A DNA stretch of 64,000 nt from Ricordea florida (lineage: Eukaryota > Cnidaria > Anthozoa > Corallimorpharia > Ricordeidae): contig OX453272.1 of NCBI GenBank assembly GCA_949710005.1, positions 26,468,630 through 26,532,629 on the forward strand, given 5' to 3'. The notes beneath the pieces were generated by a model. That model was not told where the DNA came from. It worked only from the letters and a program-made list of their open reading frames with translations, and did not search any database. Below are positions 23,313 to 33,700 of the stretch, one piece after another. Position 1 is the first letter of the stretch. Every line of letters starts with the position of its first letter. Both the position numbers and the translations under genes were made by a program.

Positions 23313-23870
23313 TACCTTATTTATTGGAGTGGTCGTTATCTCAAGTTCTATGTCAGAAGGAGAGACAGGGTTGAAAAAGAATGCACTAGGAAAGTTCAAC
23401 TTTGGTAAATATTCTGTGAATTGTTTAGGTGGATTCTGCATCTTAGAAGCCAAATTGTATCCTATGGATGAAAAATACTTATTCATTATGTCAGGAAAGT
23501 CAGAAGGATTGTGTGATACTTGATTGGTCCTAGGACACGTGAGGGAGGTTATATCCTTACTAGGTTTATTTTCTCTACGTAAAAGGCTGTTAATGCCCTT
23601 CCATACTTTCTTAGTATTACTGACATTTTCCTGAAAATAGTTGTGGAAATACCGTTTCTTGCTAATTCGTGTAAGCATCGAAATTTTATTGTGGTAGATC
23701 TTATAGGAGGCAGTTTCACCAGAACAATAAAGATTGTTTTTTACTTTTATTGATCTCCTAATTCCCTTTGTTATCCAAGGTTTGGCTAATCTCTTAGTCT
23801 TACGCTTTGAAATTGGTTTTGATGGAATTATATGATATAAAATGGTTCTAGGCTTCTCACTCCTCCAACT
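23313..23870 (-). pseudogene. LINE fragment (pre-RT region) next to the 30-bp satellite
   Basis: Minus-strand translation reads KRLAKPWITKGIRRSIKVKN, then the frame with ISKKRYFHNYFQENVSNTKK and WKGINSLLRRENKPSKDITS, and later NPVSPSDIELEI. These are the blocks between endonuclease and RT in CR1/L2-like LINEs. The fragment stops where the satellite starts, before any RT catalytic motif, so the 3' part is gone. Confidence 0.75.
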
Positions 23871-24027
23871 TTCTTGTTAAGAACTAGATTACGAGTTTGA
23901 GTTTTCTACGTCGGGGTTAATAGTCGACGAGGCACGCCCTTCCCCCCCTCCCCCCTTCAGGACCCTCTTAAGCGTGTGAATGGAAATAGAGAGCCCCCTT
24001 TGTATAAAATGATGGATGTAATTTTAG

Positions 24028-24170
24028 AAGCCGGAACTCGGAACCCGGAAGTCTGAATTCAGAAGTCGGAACTCAGAAGTCGGAACTCAGAAGTCGGAGC
24101 TCAGAAGTCGGAACTCGGAAGTCGGAACTCAGAAGTCGGAACTCAGAAGTCGGAGCTCAGAAGTCGGTAG
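24028..24170. repeat. 14-bp minisatellite
   Basis: About nine or ten copies of GGAACTCAGAAGTC with variants (GGAGCTCAGAAGTC, GGAACTCGGAAGTC). Confidence 0.85.
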
Positions 24171-24337
24171 CAAGAAGTGATCTTTTCCTTGCAATAGTCC
24201 CTTCTCATTTGATGTTTTAACGGATTAATCTTAGGGAGCCTGGAACTGAGTCTTCTTAGTTCCCAGTATCCCCATCTATTCCCCGCCAGTCGTTCTTCAA
24301 TATAATGGCCTCGTTGTTCGTCTAGTGTCCTCATGCT

Positions 24338-24392
24338 ACATGCCATTAGAGACAGCGCGTCACCCAAGCCGAAAATGAACTGGACCCTAGCA
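24338..24392. repeat. Inverted repeat arm, mate at 25631-25683
   Basis: ATGCCATTAGAGACAGCGCG and TCACCCAAGCCGAAAATGAA with CTGGAC are found reverse-complemented at 25631-25683, nearly identical over about 50 bp. The two copies bracket a LINE 3' fragment. They may be the ends of a composite duplication or two pieces of one coding sequence, since the frame GLGDALSLMAC is open in both. Confidence 0.6.
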
Positions 24393-24954
24393 TTTTCAGA
24401 ATAATTATTAGTATCCAGTCTTTCTTACATTTTATAGAGCCTGTCTGATTTCAGCTTTTAGCGGGAAACTTGTACCTGAATAAAATAATTCGGTTCAATA
24501 CCCTCAAATAATATCGAGTTATTTCATTGTCCGTATGGAAATGAATCCTTCCAAAGAAATCCGTCGGAAAGGAAAGCCGCGTAAAATGGGGTTGACAGGC
24601 CTACACGACTCCCCAGCGCGTGTTCAAAATAGCCTTTTTATAGTTTGGCTCTCACGAGTATGTCTTTGAGCGACCGCCCTCTTTTATAAGATACGAGGGG
24701 CGGTTTTTTGTAGATTCCGCTCAGTAATGGTTGTTGTTCTATTAAATGCCAGTTTTTCATGAGAATTTGCTCTAGGCTTGGCACTGATGGTTGTATTGTG
24801 TGACAAAAGGCAAGATTCGTTGGTTTGTCTTTGGTTTCTGTTGAAGGGCTAGTTTCCTGTCTTTGAAGTTCACCTCTGAGAGGGTTGTGTTAATAAGATC
24901 CTCTGGGAAACCCCTCTGTAGCAGATGCGCTTTGAAATTTGTAATTTTATAATA

Positions 24955-24974
24955 TAATAATAATAATAATAATG

Positions 24975-25022
<48 letters not shown>
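24955..25022. repeat. (AAT)n microsatellite
   Basis: About 68 bp of AAT repeats with two interruptions. It lies exactly where the 3' tail of the adjacent minus-strand LINE fragment would be, so it is probably the expanded tail. Confidence 0.85.
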
Positions 25023-25023
<1 letters not shown>

Positions 25024-25555
25024 TATTTATCCAGGGAGCCCACTCGCCTTGGCGGTTTTCAGCGGGGCCCTGCAAATTAAAAATAAAACAAAATTACCTA
25101 AAAAATGCTTTCACAATATCAAACGAATTTAAAAATAGAGTGCATCATTCAGAGAGTGCATCATTCACAAACTTTTAAGCTTTGCTTTAAAAAGGGACAA
25201 TGATTTGCAGTTTTTAATGTCATTGTCTAAGTTGTTCCAGTCCTTAGAGACTTGATAAATAAAAGTTTGCTTGCCCCAATTGGTACGCACGCGAGTAAGG
25301 TGTAAATCATTACTTCTACGAGTTGGATAAGAATGAAAACTACCATTGCGTCTAACGTCAAATTCAAAATCAATTTCCCCCAACAGATATTTTTGCATCA
25401 TAACACAGCGATGGAAGTGTCGTCTCTTTAAGAGGGTCTTTAGGCCCAGACGATCTAGTGCCTCAGTTGTTGAACTTCTTGGTGGTAATTTTCTCTTCGA
25501 ATATTATTTTGGAAGAGTTTGGTCTGTTACAGAAGCGACAACAGAAGCTTAAAGC
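25023..25555 (-). pseudogene. LINE reverse-transcriptase C-terminal fragment with AAT tail
   Basis: On the minus strand the sequence codes for EALDRLGLKTLLKRRHFHRC, then RRNGSFHSYPTRRSNDLHL, WGKQTFIYQVSKDWNNLDND and LFKAKLKSL before a stop. This is the familiar C-terminal end of cnidarian non-LTR reverse transcriptases (region after the thumb). The catalytic RT core is missing. Confidence 0.75.
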
Positions 25556-25865
25556 GGAACTCAAAACACAAATATCGACAGGCGTTTCTTGTTTTTAGAA
25601 TCCAGTTTCCCCTCTTCTTAATAGTTTTAGTGTCCAGTTCATTTTCGGCTTGGGTGACGCGCTGTCTCTAATGGCATGTCCTCATGCTTGTGTTGTGAGT
25701 CTGAACCCTACCATAAAGACATCTTTAACTCGGTTAAAAGGTAAGCTCATCATTACAGAGATCATAATTTGGTGTTTTTGAACCTCGATTATTTTAGCTA
25801 TTCCCAACAAGGTGCAGAAAAACATAACAGTATAAAACGGCTTGAGTAAACTCGGATCAGTTTCT

Positions 25866-25895
25866 TTAACCCTTTCACTCCCAAGGGGTCTCCAT

Positions 25896-25940
<45 letters not shown>

Positions 25941-25967
25941 AGTCACTCTTGGGAGTGAAAGGGTTAA
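25866..25967. mobile_element. Approximately 100-bp MITE, copy 1 of a tandem pair
   Basis: The ends are the inverted repeat TTAACCCTTTCACTCCCAAG and CTTGGGAGTGAAAGGGTTAA. The interior AGTAAAATCGTCTGGCGTTA is shared exactly with copy 2 at 25980-26081. Confidence 0.8.
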
Positions 25968-25979
25968 GGGAGATAGTTT

Positions 25980-26009
25980 TTAACCCTTTCACTCCCAAGG
26001 GGTCTCCAT

Positions 26010-26054
<45 letters not shown>

Positions 26055-26081
26055 AGTCACTCTTGGGAGTGAAAGGGTTAA
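25980..26081. mobile_element. Approximately 100-bp MITE, copy 2 of a tandem pair
   Basis: Same orientation and practically the same sequence as 25866-25967, only 12 bp apart. A tandem pair of identical MITEs implies either local duplication or repeated insertion at one site. Confidence 0.8.
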
Positions 26082-26140
26082 GGATGGGTCTCATATTTTT
26101 ACCTTGATTTGTTTGCAATCGTGTGAAAACATTTGGGGAA

Positions 26141-26289
26141 TGATTTCCGCAAAGGTCCCTACTTCATTATGCATGCTGTAGCCATACTGTTTCATTCTGC
26201 AATAACAAGAAATGTTTACATGTGCATTACCCTAAACAATTCATCTGCTGCATGCATAATGAAGTAGGGACCTGTGTGGAAATCTTGCC
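26141..26289. mobile_element. MITE of the TTTCCGCACAGG family, copy 1
   Basis: Inverted ends TGATTTCCGCAAAGGTCCCT ACTTCATTATGCATGC and the mirror GCATGCATAATGAAGTAGGG ending GGAAATCTTGCC. The interior has AACAAGAAATGTTTACATGT. About 149 bp and non-coding. Six copies occur in the window. Confidence 0.8.
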
Positions 26290-26559
26290 ACATTGGAATC
26301 CACTTCCTTCCTTCCTGCTAGGAGTAGAATACAAGTTTAATTTTTTACCAATTTGGTGAAAACGTTTCCCAGACTATAAATGCAAAAAATACAAAATTAT
26401 GAACAAAACTTAGAAGAGATACTCACTGTCTCTACAAATCACACTGACAAAAAAGCATTATTCATGCTAGAAACTCAATCTTTTAAGTGATTACTTTATC
26501 CCAAAAACTCCTAGCACTGATGGGTGTGCAAAGTCACATTACAATGTTGCTAGTTTGTT

Positions 26560-27425
26560 GCACTGAAATTTATCAATTGAAGGATACAAAATTGACTGAA
26601 TCAGTTTATTTTGTACCCTTCAATTGATAAATTTCTGATCATCAGAAATAAAATCACACTTCCTTAAACATAACACGGACATTTAATGAAGTATAAGGTA
26701 ATTGACAATCAGCAGGTCAAATTCATTTGATTACTGCTCAGATTAAATGGCTGCTGTTTAATATTATAACATTCTCACAGCTTGATATGAGAAATATATG
26801 CCAAGTACCACCAATAAACATACACAAATTGAACTTTTGAGAATTACTGGGAATGATTTCCACACAGGTCCCTACTTCATTATGCATGCTGTAGTTGAAT
26901 TGTCTTGGGAAGTGCGTTTGCAAACATTTCTTGTACGGCTACAGCATGCATAATGAAGTAGGGACCTGTGCGGAAAACTTGCTAATTACTGAACATGACG
27001 TAACTCATTCAAATTTGCCATTACATGTCTTGACGTCTTGGACAATAACCTTGAGGAAATTTTATTGTAGTAACTAATGCCTCTTAAACAATTAACTTTC
27101 ATTACCACTATCACCCTGGAAATTGGTCTTGCGATCAGAGTAATTACAGTGGTATATGAGAACAGTACACAGACAATGGTTAATCCCTGGTGCAATCACT
27201 CTAATCACAATTGCTTAGATTGCCTGGTTTCTACCTCAGTGATTTGTTCCTAATCAGGGTGATCGCCAAGGACTTTATGTCAGCGAATTTCATGCAGGGA
27301 AGCGATCCAGCCGCAGACTTGGTACGTATTACTGTACTTTGCTCATACCATACCATCAAGACGATTATATGACTTGTGAGACTATTCAATGCTTTCAGTA
27401 ACTTAGATTACAACCAAATCATGAA
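26560..27425. repeat. Long dispersed repeat, inverted copy near 50.7-52.6 kb
   Basis: Several blocks recur in reverse complement between about 50695 and 52640: the CTTAGATTACAACCAAATCA block at 27400-27425, the GACAATGGTTAATCCCTGGT block near 27172, the TTGATTACTGCTCAGATTAA block near 26728 and the CAATTGATAAATTT block near 26575. Order is conserved, so this is one diverged inverted duplication interrupted by later insertions. Confidence 0.6.
26853..26982. mobile_element. MITE of the TTTCCGCACAGG family, copy 2
   Basis: Ends TGATTTCCACACAGGTCCCT and AGGGACCTGTGCGGAAAACTT; shorter interior subtype with GTTGAATTGTCTTGGGAAG. About 130 bp. Confidence 0.8.
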
Positions 27426-27426
27426 A

Positions 27427-27560
27427 TGATTTCCGCACAGGTCCCTACTTCATTATGCATGCTGTAGCGGTACAAGAAATGTTTGCATGCGCACTTCCCA
27501 AGACAATTCAACTACAGCATGCATAATGAAGTAGGGATCGACCTGTGCGAAAATCTTGCC
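27427..27560. mobile_element. MITE of the TTTCCGCACAGG family, copy 3
   Basis: Ends TGATTTCCGCACAGGTCCCT and GACCTGTGCGAAAATCTTGCC. Same short subtype as copy 2, but with the interior inverted relative to the flanks. Confidence 0.8.
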
Positions 27561-29189
27561 AAGGAAGTTTCTTACTTAGCTGTCCTATAGTTACGGAAAT
27601 GTGGACTGGTTAAATTTTTCATATTTGAGGTTAACTGAACAAGTTGTAGTCACACTTTGTATTTGCTCCACTTTTTTATCATTCGTATGGTTACTGGATT
27701 GCAAGTCAACTTTGCTTTAGGCTTTAGGTTAAGGACATAGTTCTGCTAGTATCATTGCCTGGCAGACAATGTGTTCCATATCATGTAACAAGATACAGAT
27801 TGCTAAGTGAGGTACACCAATTTGCTTTTATTTGTTTTTTTCTTTGTAACTTTGAATGAGTCTGGAAACAATATTTAAATTATGTGACATCTGCATCATC
27901 ATTATCACCAAATTCTGGGGTGTTTTCAAGCCATATCAAAATGTGAATATGAGGTGAACCTCTCTTCTAGTACTCAGTTATCTAAAACCAATCAGATATC
28001 TTTCCTAGTTGCTCAGCATCAGACAGCAGAAACATTCATGCACTGTAGAAACTGGGATTATTATTACTCCCCCCTGAATGGGATGCTAGTCCATAACAGG
28101 GTCACCCCCAGCATTATATTGCTGGTACCCATTTATACACCTGGGTGGAGAGAGACAGTGTGGAGTAAAGTTCCTTGTCTAAGGAAACAACACAGTGCCA
28201 GCACCAGGGCTTGAACTCCAAAACCTCCTGCTCGGAAGTCACAGTTCACACATCAGTGTCTGTCACTGATCAGATCAGAGTCAGAGTCACTCATCAGAGT
28301 CACTGACACTGAGGCTTTCACTATCATAATTTATGGGGCCAATACTGGTGGTAAGGAATCAGAATTGTAGGAGTTAGCAGCTTCTGAAAATCAGTTGTCT
28401 GACTTGGCTGTGTCATGCACAAACTTTGTCTCCCACCATGGCATAAAAGTGGGCAATTGGAGATTTTGTTACTCTAGCTAACAGGAGCTTGTGTGTGAAG
28501 GATCACAGGGTCGCTGTACAATCCGGCCACAAACCATTTTTGTCAGGAGGAAGGGGGTGGGAATTATCTATATATTTAACTACTACTCCTCAAAAATATA
28601 CAGGAGGGGCTGGGAGATTTTACATTCATGCACACAGCGATTCCTCTGGCCTACCCCCCCCCCCCCACCCCCTCTCGAAAATGAATGCTCTCTTACGATC
28701 TCTATTTTCTGACCATGGTTGACCAAGAAATATTCCAGGATAGGCCAATTCTACAGAGAACTTATCATATGAATGTACTGAAGCGTCTCTTTCTCTCAGC
28801 AGGTGCAACATTTAAAATATTTTGCCTTTCATTATCCTCAAAAAAAATATGTTGCAGTTAGCGTAGCATCCATAGTAGCGGCAGGATTCTCTGCCTCATC
28901 TCCACTCTTTTCATGTTCATTGTCAACTCTTTCATCTTTAACGTAGTCGTTATTTTCATTAGTTATAGCTGACTGCTGGTCACATGCATTCTCATTCCAG
29001 CCTCACACTTGCTCACTGCTATTGACTTCTGTGTTTACTGAATAGACTTTCTCAAAGACTTTTATTGCCTGTACCGCGCCAATTTTTACCGACCTGATAT
29101 CAGATCGGCAGTGTGTCAGAGATGTGGTAGTTTAATACTCCAATCAGAGAGCGCTATTTTGAAGACGTCATTTTTCAAATTAGACATAA
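27561..29189. other. Intergenic DNA with one SINE-like segment; no gene seen
   Basis: No convincing coding sequence. At 28070-28240 the series GAATGGGATGCTAGTCCATA, ACACCTGGGTGGAGAGAGAC and AGGGCTTGAACTCC looks like a widespread invertebrate repeat. Its last motif resembles a tRNA B-box on either strand, so it may be a SINE. A C-rich run lies at 28653-28672. Confidence 0.4.
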
Positions 29190-29751
29190 CCAACGAAATG
29201 TAGTAGAGTCTTTCCGTCGAGAGAGAACTTGATGACTTGAATCTTTGTTTAATTTCTTGGACCTCTTCAACCACATTAGGGACCGTTCATTTTTTAAAGG
29301 ATAGGGGGGCGGGCTGGTGGGATTTAGGGGAGTGTCAGTGGGAAATTGAGTGACCCTTCCCCCCCTCAGCTTGCCAATTTTTTCACATGACTCCCCCTCA
29401 AAAGGAATTTTTTTGGGATGACCTCCCCCCCTTGGACACCTCTAAAAAAAGTTACATCTGGTATGATACAGATTAATACGTTCAAATGCCACTACATGCA
29501 TCTTGATGTCATATTAACTGTTACATTTCACTTGACAAGTGAATATTTACAAATCTATAAAGAAAGCTGTTTAGCACACATCTCATCTAAATTTCTCAAA
29601 AGAGCTTCCAAATTGTCTTCTTTATCCCCCTTCCCTGACAATCCCTGAAGCATGCATAAACGTTGAAGCTGTGGCAACAATGCTGTTTAGACGGGATGCA
29701 AAATTAATCGCTTACCTACTGCAAGCAAACTATTTTAGCAATGCGGCAGGA

Positions 29752-29931
29752 TGCTCACTAATCTTGAGCCGGAAGTTAGGAACAGGGTGTACTGCATCTT
29801 GCATCCTGAAGATTATCACACGGATGATACGAGTGAAGAGGAAGATGATGATGAAGAGGAGGGCGAGAACGACGAAGAGGAAGAGGAGAATGTCGAGGAG
29901 GAAGAGGAAGGAGACACCTCATTTCAGTGAA
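29752..29931 (+). other. Acidic-tail coding-like fragment inside the Harbinger-like element
   Basis: A frame starting at ATG 29752 reads LTNLEPEVRNRVYCILHPED, then a run rich in Glu/Asp (EEEDDDEEEG and EEEEENVEEEEEG), ending DTSFQ and a stop. It looks like the acidic C-terminus of some protein, perhaps a captured exon. No family recognised. Confidence 0.3.
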
Positions 29932-30027
29932 CTGTACTCCACTGGTTTCTTCACTGCGTTAAATGTGCTACGGCAATGTTTTTAAGAGTTTTATTCAGAA
30001 CTAAGTATTAAGGCATTACAAAGTACC

Positions 30028-30228
30028 GAGGGTCTCCCAGGGGTTTTGGGGAACAAGGGAACATTAGCAAAATATCGAAGGGAACAAGGGAACATTAGCC
30101 AATTTTTTGGAACAAGGGAACAAAATTCGAAAAATTACAAAGGGGAACAATTTACGAAAATGTGTGGGAACATGGGAACATAGGGCAATTTTGGAAGGGA
30201 ACAAGGACCCCCCCCTGGGAGACCCTCA
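30028..30228. mobile_element. Nested MITE with GGGAACAAGGGAACA repeats
   Basis: Inverted ends GAGGGTCTCCCAGGGG and CCCCTGGGAGACCCTC are flanked by AGTACC on both sides (about 30022-30027 and 30229-30234). The inside is a degenerate tandem of GGGAACAAGGGAACATTAGC. It sits within the Harbinger-like element, so it is younger than that insertion. Confidence 0.65.
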
Positions 30229-31369
30229 GTACCGTATAGCACCAAATTTTTGTAGTAGTTTCCTTTTTTGCAACTAAAAGTAAGAAAACGATCTCAGCAG
30301 TTTAATAGTCACTAGAACAACATTTAACCAATCAAAAACCTGTTGCTGTTGAAGCGCTGTTGTTTGTAGTTAGTTTTATTGATGTAAACGTTGCTAAGAA
30401 TTTTTCTTCTTACTTTGAAACTGTTTCAGAATATTAAAGATGTTTATATTTCGTGAAAAAAGCAGGAGAATTTCTCATCAATTTATGAAAACTTCATACC
30501 ACTTTCTCATCGCTATTTTTTCGCTTGACCCCCCTTTTCTTCATTTTTTTTGGGGCGCCCCCCCTTTGAAGCCAATTTTTTTTCGCGTGACCCCCCCTCC
30601 AAATCCCACCAGCCCCTCCCCCTATCCCTTAAAACATGAACGGTCCCTTATTGTTGTTTCTGCTGCAGTTTCTACAAATGATATCTGTCAAACAGCTTTC
30701 CCTGTCGAGTTTCGCTCGCTCGAGGATTTCCAAATTCACTCCCGCTTGAGACTAGTCTTGTCCGATCCCGTACAAAGCCTTCTTTGATAATTCGGGTTCA
30801 AAACATTTTCTACACAGATCACACAAAGCGTTTCTTTCGAATTTGACTCGATAAACCGCTTTTATTTGGGTCAGGTCATCTCCGTCCAGCTGATCTTCAT
30901 CCATTATGAAATATTCACGCCCTCGCCAGTTATTTGAGAACTGGTTATTTCAGTCACGCAACGTCACGGTCACATTTTCGCACCAAAAAATATGCAAATC
31001 AAATTCGAATCCCTGCAGGCGAGGCAAGTCGACTTCTCGCGACTCTGTCGCTCGCTCCTCGCTTCGCTCGCTCGCGCGTCTGTCCAAACGTCGACTTGTA
31101 TGCAAGTCTGTTAATGGATTTGCTGTCTCTCTTACAGTTATCGGGCTTAGATATGTTTAACTTTTTGCTTTCTCTTTCAAGTGCATTTCCTTCAATAGTT
31201 AAAGTTGAAACATGATGCATCTCAACTCTTCATTGCATCAGCCACAGCTTGTTGTGTGGCTTAAACGAATTCTGTAGCCACATTATGGCACGATCGGATT
31301 TATTTATTTGTCCACAAGAGTCGAGCGCCTGTCACGTGGTCTAGTAAGTCACACATGTATGCATTGCGG

Positions 31370-31612
31370 ACCTATTTTATTATTATGTGATCAGCCCATG
31401 TTGGTAACATATTCATTGTGTGCTAAATAGTGATTCCATTGTGGATCCACAATGGTATCAGTGAATCTCTTTGGATGATATGCTACATATTGAACGCCGG
31501 CAGCACGATTTTTGCGTTGATGATCAGCATTGCCATATAACTGATGTGATACAGCCTTAAAGAAACAATCGCCACCTCCCCAAAACCTAGAGGTCTTAAA
31601 CCATGCATACAC
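31370..31612 (-). pseudogene. OTU-type cysteine protease fragment
   Basis: Minus-strand frame with GGGDCFFKAVSHQLYG, then ADHQRKNRAAGVQYVAYHPK and RF. This matches the N-terminal catalytic block of OTU deubiquitinases (usual form GDGNCFFRAVSHQLYG, where C is the nucleophile). Here the Asn before Cys is lost and the frame breaks near 31391; an ADHIII block continues in another frame. The His part of the triad is missing. A decayed piece of an OTU gene, of a kind often carried by cnidarian transposons. Confidence 0.65.
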
Positions 31613-33240
31613 AGTCTGGAGTCAAAAAGGTTATCTGACTCATCACAAATTATTTCGCTAAGACCTGGGTTTAATGTACTTCTTTTTGCTATGTTATAGA
31701 ATGCAGTTCTGGCTCTTTTGATTTTCAGTATGTCAGTGGTAATTACTATAGAAACTATTTTCGTCTAAATCCAAATCTAAATAGGGTTTTGTTGGCAACA
31801 TCCCTGAGGATATCTCGCCAAGTCTAAAATAATAAAGCAAGCCTCTAGAAATACAAGGTGATAATAAAAGCTAAAACTGCTAGTGATAGATAACCTAATT
31901 GAGTTTGGTTTTAATAACAGAGAGAGATTGACTGGTAACAGTTCCTTTCGGAAGATTGTTCCGTTCAGTAATTGTCCCGGGAAAGAAAGAAAATCTAAAA
32001 GTGTCTTTGTGTCCTTTCGGTACAATATTAAATCATGGCTTCTTCGTGTTCTCCTTCTATTGGGGACTCGGGTTCAGTTCGATGTTTCCACTTAGAAACA
32101 GCAGTGAGAGTAGTAATAGCCTAGGTGGATTCCTGGATACACCCAACATTCCAATTTAAAACTCATACAAATTGTATGTTAAACTTATGATACTGGTGCT
32201 GATTGTTTCGTTATTTGCTTGTTTTAGTTCTTAAAGAACGAACAATTTTCTCAAAGTTTTCTTTGCCCGTCTCGATGGTTCCCGAGCTCGCAGTGTAGCA
32301 TGCTTCAATTGTGAAATGAAGCAGTTGTTGATGACTACAAGATGTATCATGTTTACAATCATTCACTCAGTTGTCAAGAGTACTTGACTTAGACGCACAA
32401 TGGGCGACAAAAGCGTTAAGACACATTTTGCAGTACTTAAGACCAATTTCTCCCATCAACTCTACGATATTACCCCCTCCCCCCAAAACAATGTTGGATT
32501 TCTTGTCTCTAGAACTTTGCCTCTTTCCTATACAACATTGAAAAGGGGGAAGGGGGTGGCTATCAATGAAAACGGATTTGAAATGGAATAAGTGAAATGT
32601 TGCAATTAGCACTCGATTCAGTCAACTGTCTCCACTACTTTTGTCGCCCGTTGACAGCTCTCACAGATGTGTTCCTGCAGCTTGACTTGATATTTCAAGG
32701 TGCTTGTTTCGTTTGTTTATTTCCAAATGTCGCCTCATTACGTTTGAGCTCTATAGTAACAAATAATAATAAATAGTAACAAATAGTAATAAATAGTAAC
32801 AAATAGCAATAAATAGTAGTAAATAGTAACAAACAGTAATAAATAGTAACAAATAGCAATAAATAGTAACAAATAATAACAAATAGCTACAAATAGCAAT
32901 AAATAGTACCAAATTGTGATAAATAGTAACAAATAGTAACAAACAGTAATAAATAATAACAAATAGTAATGAATTCTCGGCAGACCGGCTAGAATCCTGA
33001 AACAAACTTAGAAAGACAGGCTGGAATTGAAAGATCATGACAAGGCACTCGTGTATTCTGACTTGCAAACGAACAAACACGATCGCAACTCATCAGCGAT
33101 TGTCGTTTTGCTCGAGAACTCCATGAAACCACCATAAAATGCCAAAAATATTTTACCAGGAAGCATATAAAACATCGAACGTGAGCTGTGTCTAAGTTAA
33201 AGTTCAACGAAGCACAAAAATACTGCATAAAATCAACTCA
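31613..33240. other. Intergenic DNA, no gene seen; one minisatellite
   Basis: Short frames only, none recognised. Contains the AAATAGTAAC minisatellite at 32755-32975. Confidence 0.5.
32755..32975. repeat. 10-bp minisatellite AAATAGTAAC
   Basis: About 22 units of AAATAGTAAC / AAATAGCAAT / AAATAGTAAT. Minus-strand open frames (LLLFVTIYYY-like) are by-products. Confidence 0.9.
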
Positions 33241-33559
33241 CCCTCTGTCATTCATAACTCTGTCAATATGGCGGATGAAAGACACTTTGAAAAGTACGTG
33301 GTGTGAACGATTTCACCCGGTGGATGCTGATCACCGTCGGCACCGAAAATTGTTCAGGTGATTGTCATTTACCTGACCGCGTAGGGAATCATTCCCGAGT
33401 TAAATAAGAGCTAACCAATGAGAGTGATCTTAGACTTACACTTCCGAAAGAGCAAGGTTAAGTCGTTGATTAACTCCGAACACTTCTCGAGACTTCTAAA
33501 GTAACTCCGAAGACTTTCCCGAGTCTTACTTAAGTCAACTAACACGGATGATAGTATAG

Positions 33560-33700
33560 TAGCTCCTGTTACTTTGGCAACAGTAGCCACAAAGCTTGTT
33601 CAACGATTCCTAGATTTTTCTCGTCTACTCGCGCATGCGCCTGGTCGACAAAGTCCCTTTAAAAGAGGAAAATTTGCCCAGCAGATTTCTTTTAGCGTTT
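33560..33700 (+). promoter_or_regulatory. Possible promoter of the upstream zinc-finger gene
   Basis: Contains CTCGCGCATGCGCCTGG (near 33628), a palindromic NRF1-like site, followed by CCCTTTAAAAGAGGAAAATTTG. The last motif has a counterpart upstream of the paralogous gene (CCTTTAAGAGGAAAAATTTG near 53690). Conservation between the two copies is the main argument; no transcript evidence. Confidence 0.3.

Larger units (their letters stand above)
29279..30647. mobile_element. PIF/Harbinger-like element, 1.37 kb, non-autonomous
   Basis: The ends form a long inverted repeat of about 47 bp with few mismatches: GGGACCGTTCAT, AAAGGATAGGGGGGCGGGCT and GGTGGGATTT on the left, mirrored on the right. 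A TTA duplication (29276-29278 and 30648-30650) fits the TWA target of PIF/Harbinger. No transposase is visible. The interior carries a short acidic coding-like stretch (29752-29931) and a second nested element (30028-30228). Confidence 0.75.
29190..30904 (-). pseudogene. Zinc-binding N-terminal exon, split by a transposon and carrying a stop
   Basis: On the minus strand an ATG at 30904-30902 opens a frame starting MDEDQLDGDD. It contains the pair LCDLCRKCF and, further on, IICRNC, a Cys4-type layout that could be a small zinc-binding (ZAD-like) domain. An in-frame TAG (about 30750) breaks it. At 30647 the frame meets a Harbinger-like insertion (29279-30647). Beyond that insertion, if one copy of the TTA target duplication is removed, the same frame goes on with VVEEVQEIKQRF and LSTERLYYIS toward about 29200. 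Continuity of frame across the insertion shows that the exon was coding before the element landed. The protein family is not identified. Confidence 0.5.

Noticed and set aside
33271-33306. First exon starting ATGGCGGATGAAAG
   Set aside because: A nice start context, but the frame closes after 12 codons and the possible donor (AA/GTACGT) has no visible partner exon.
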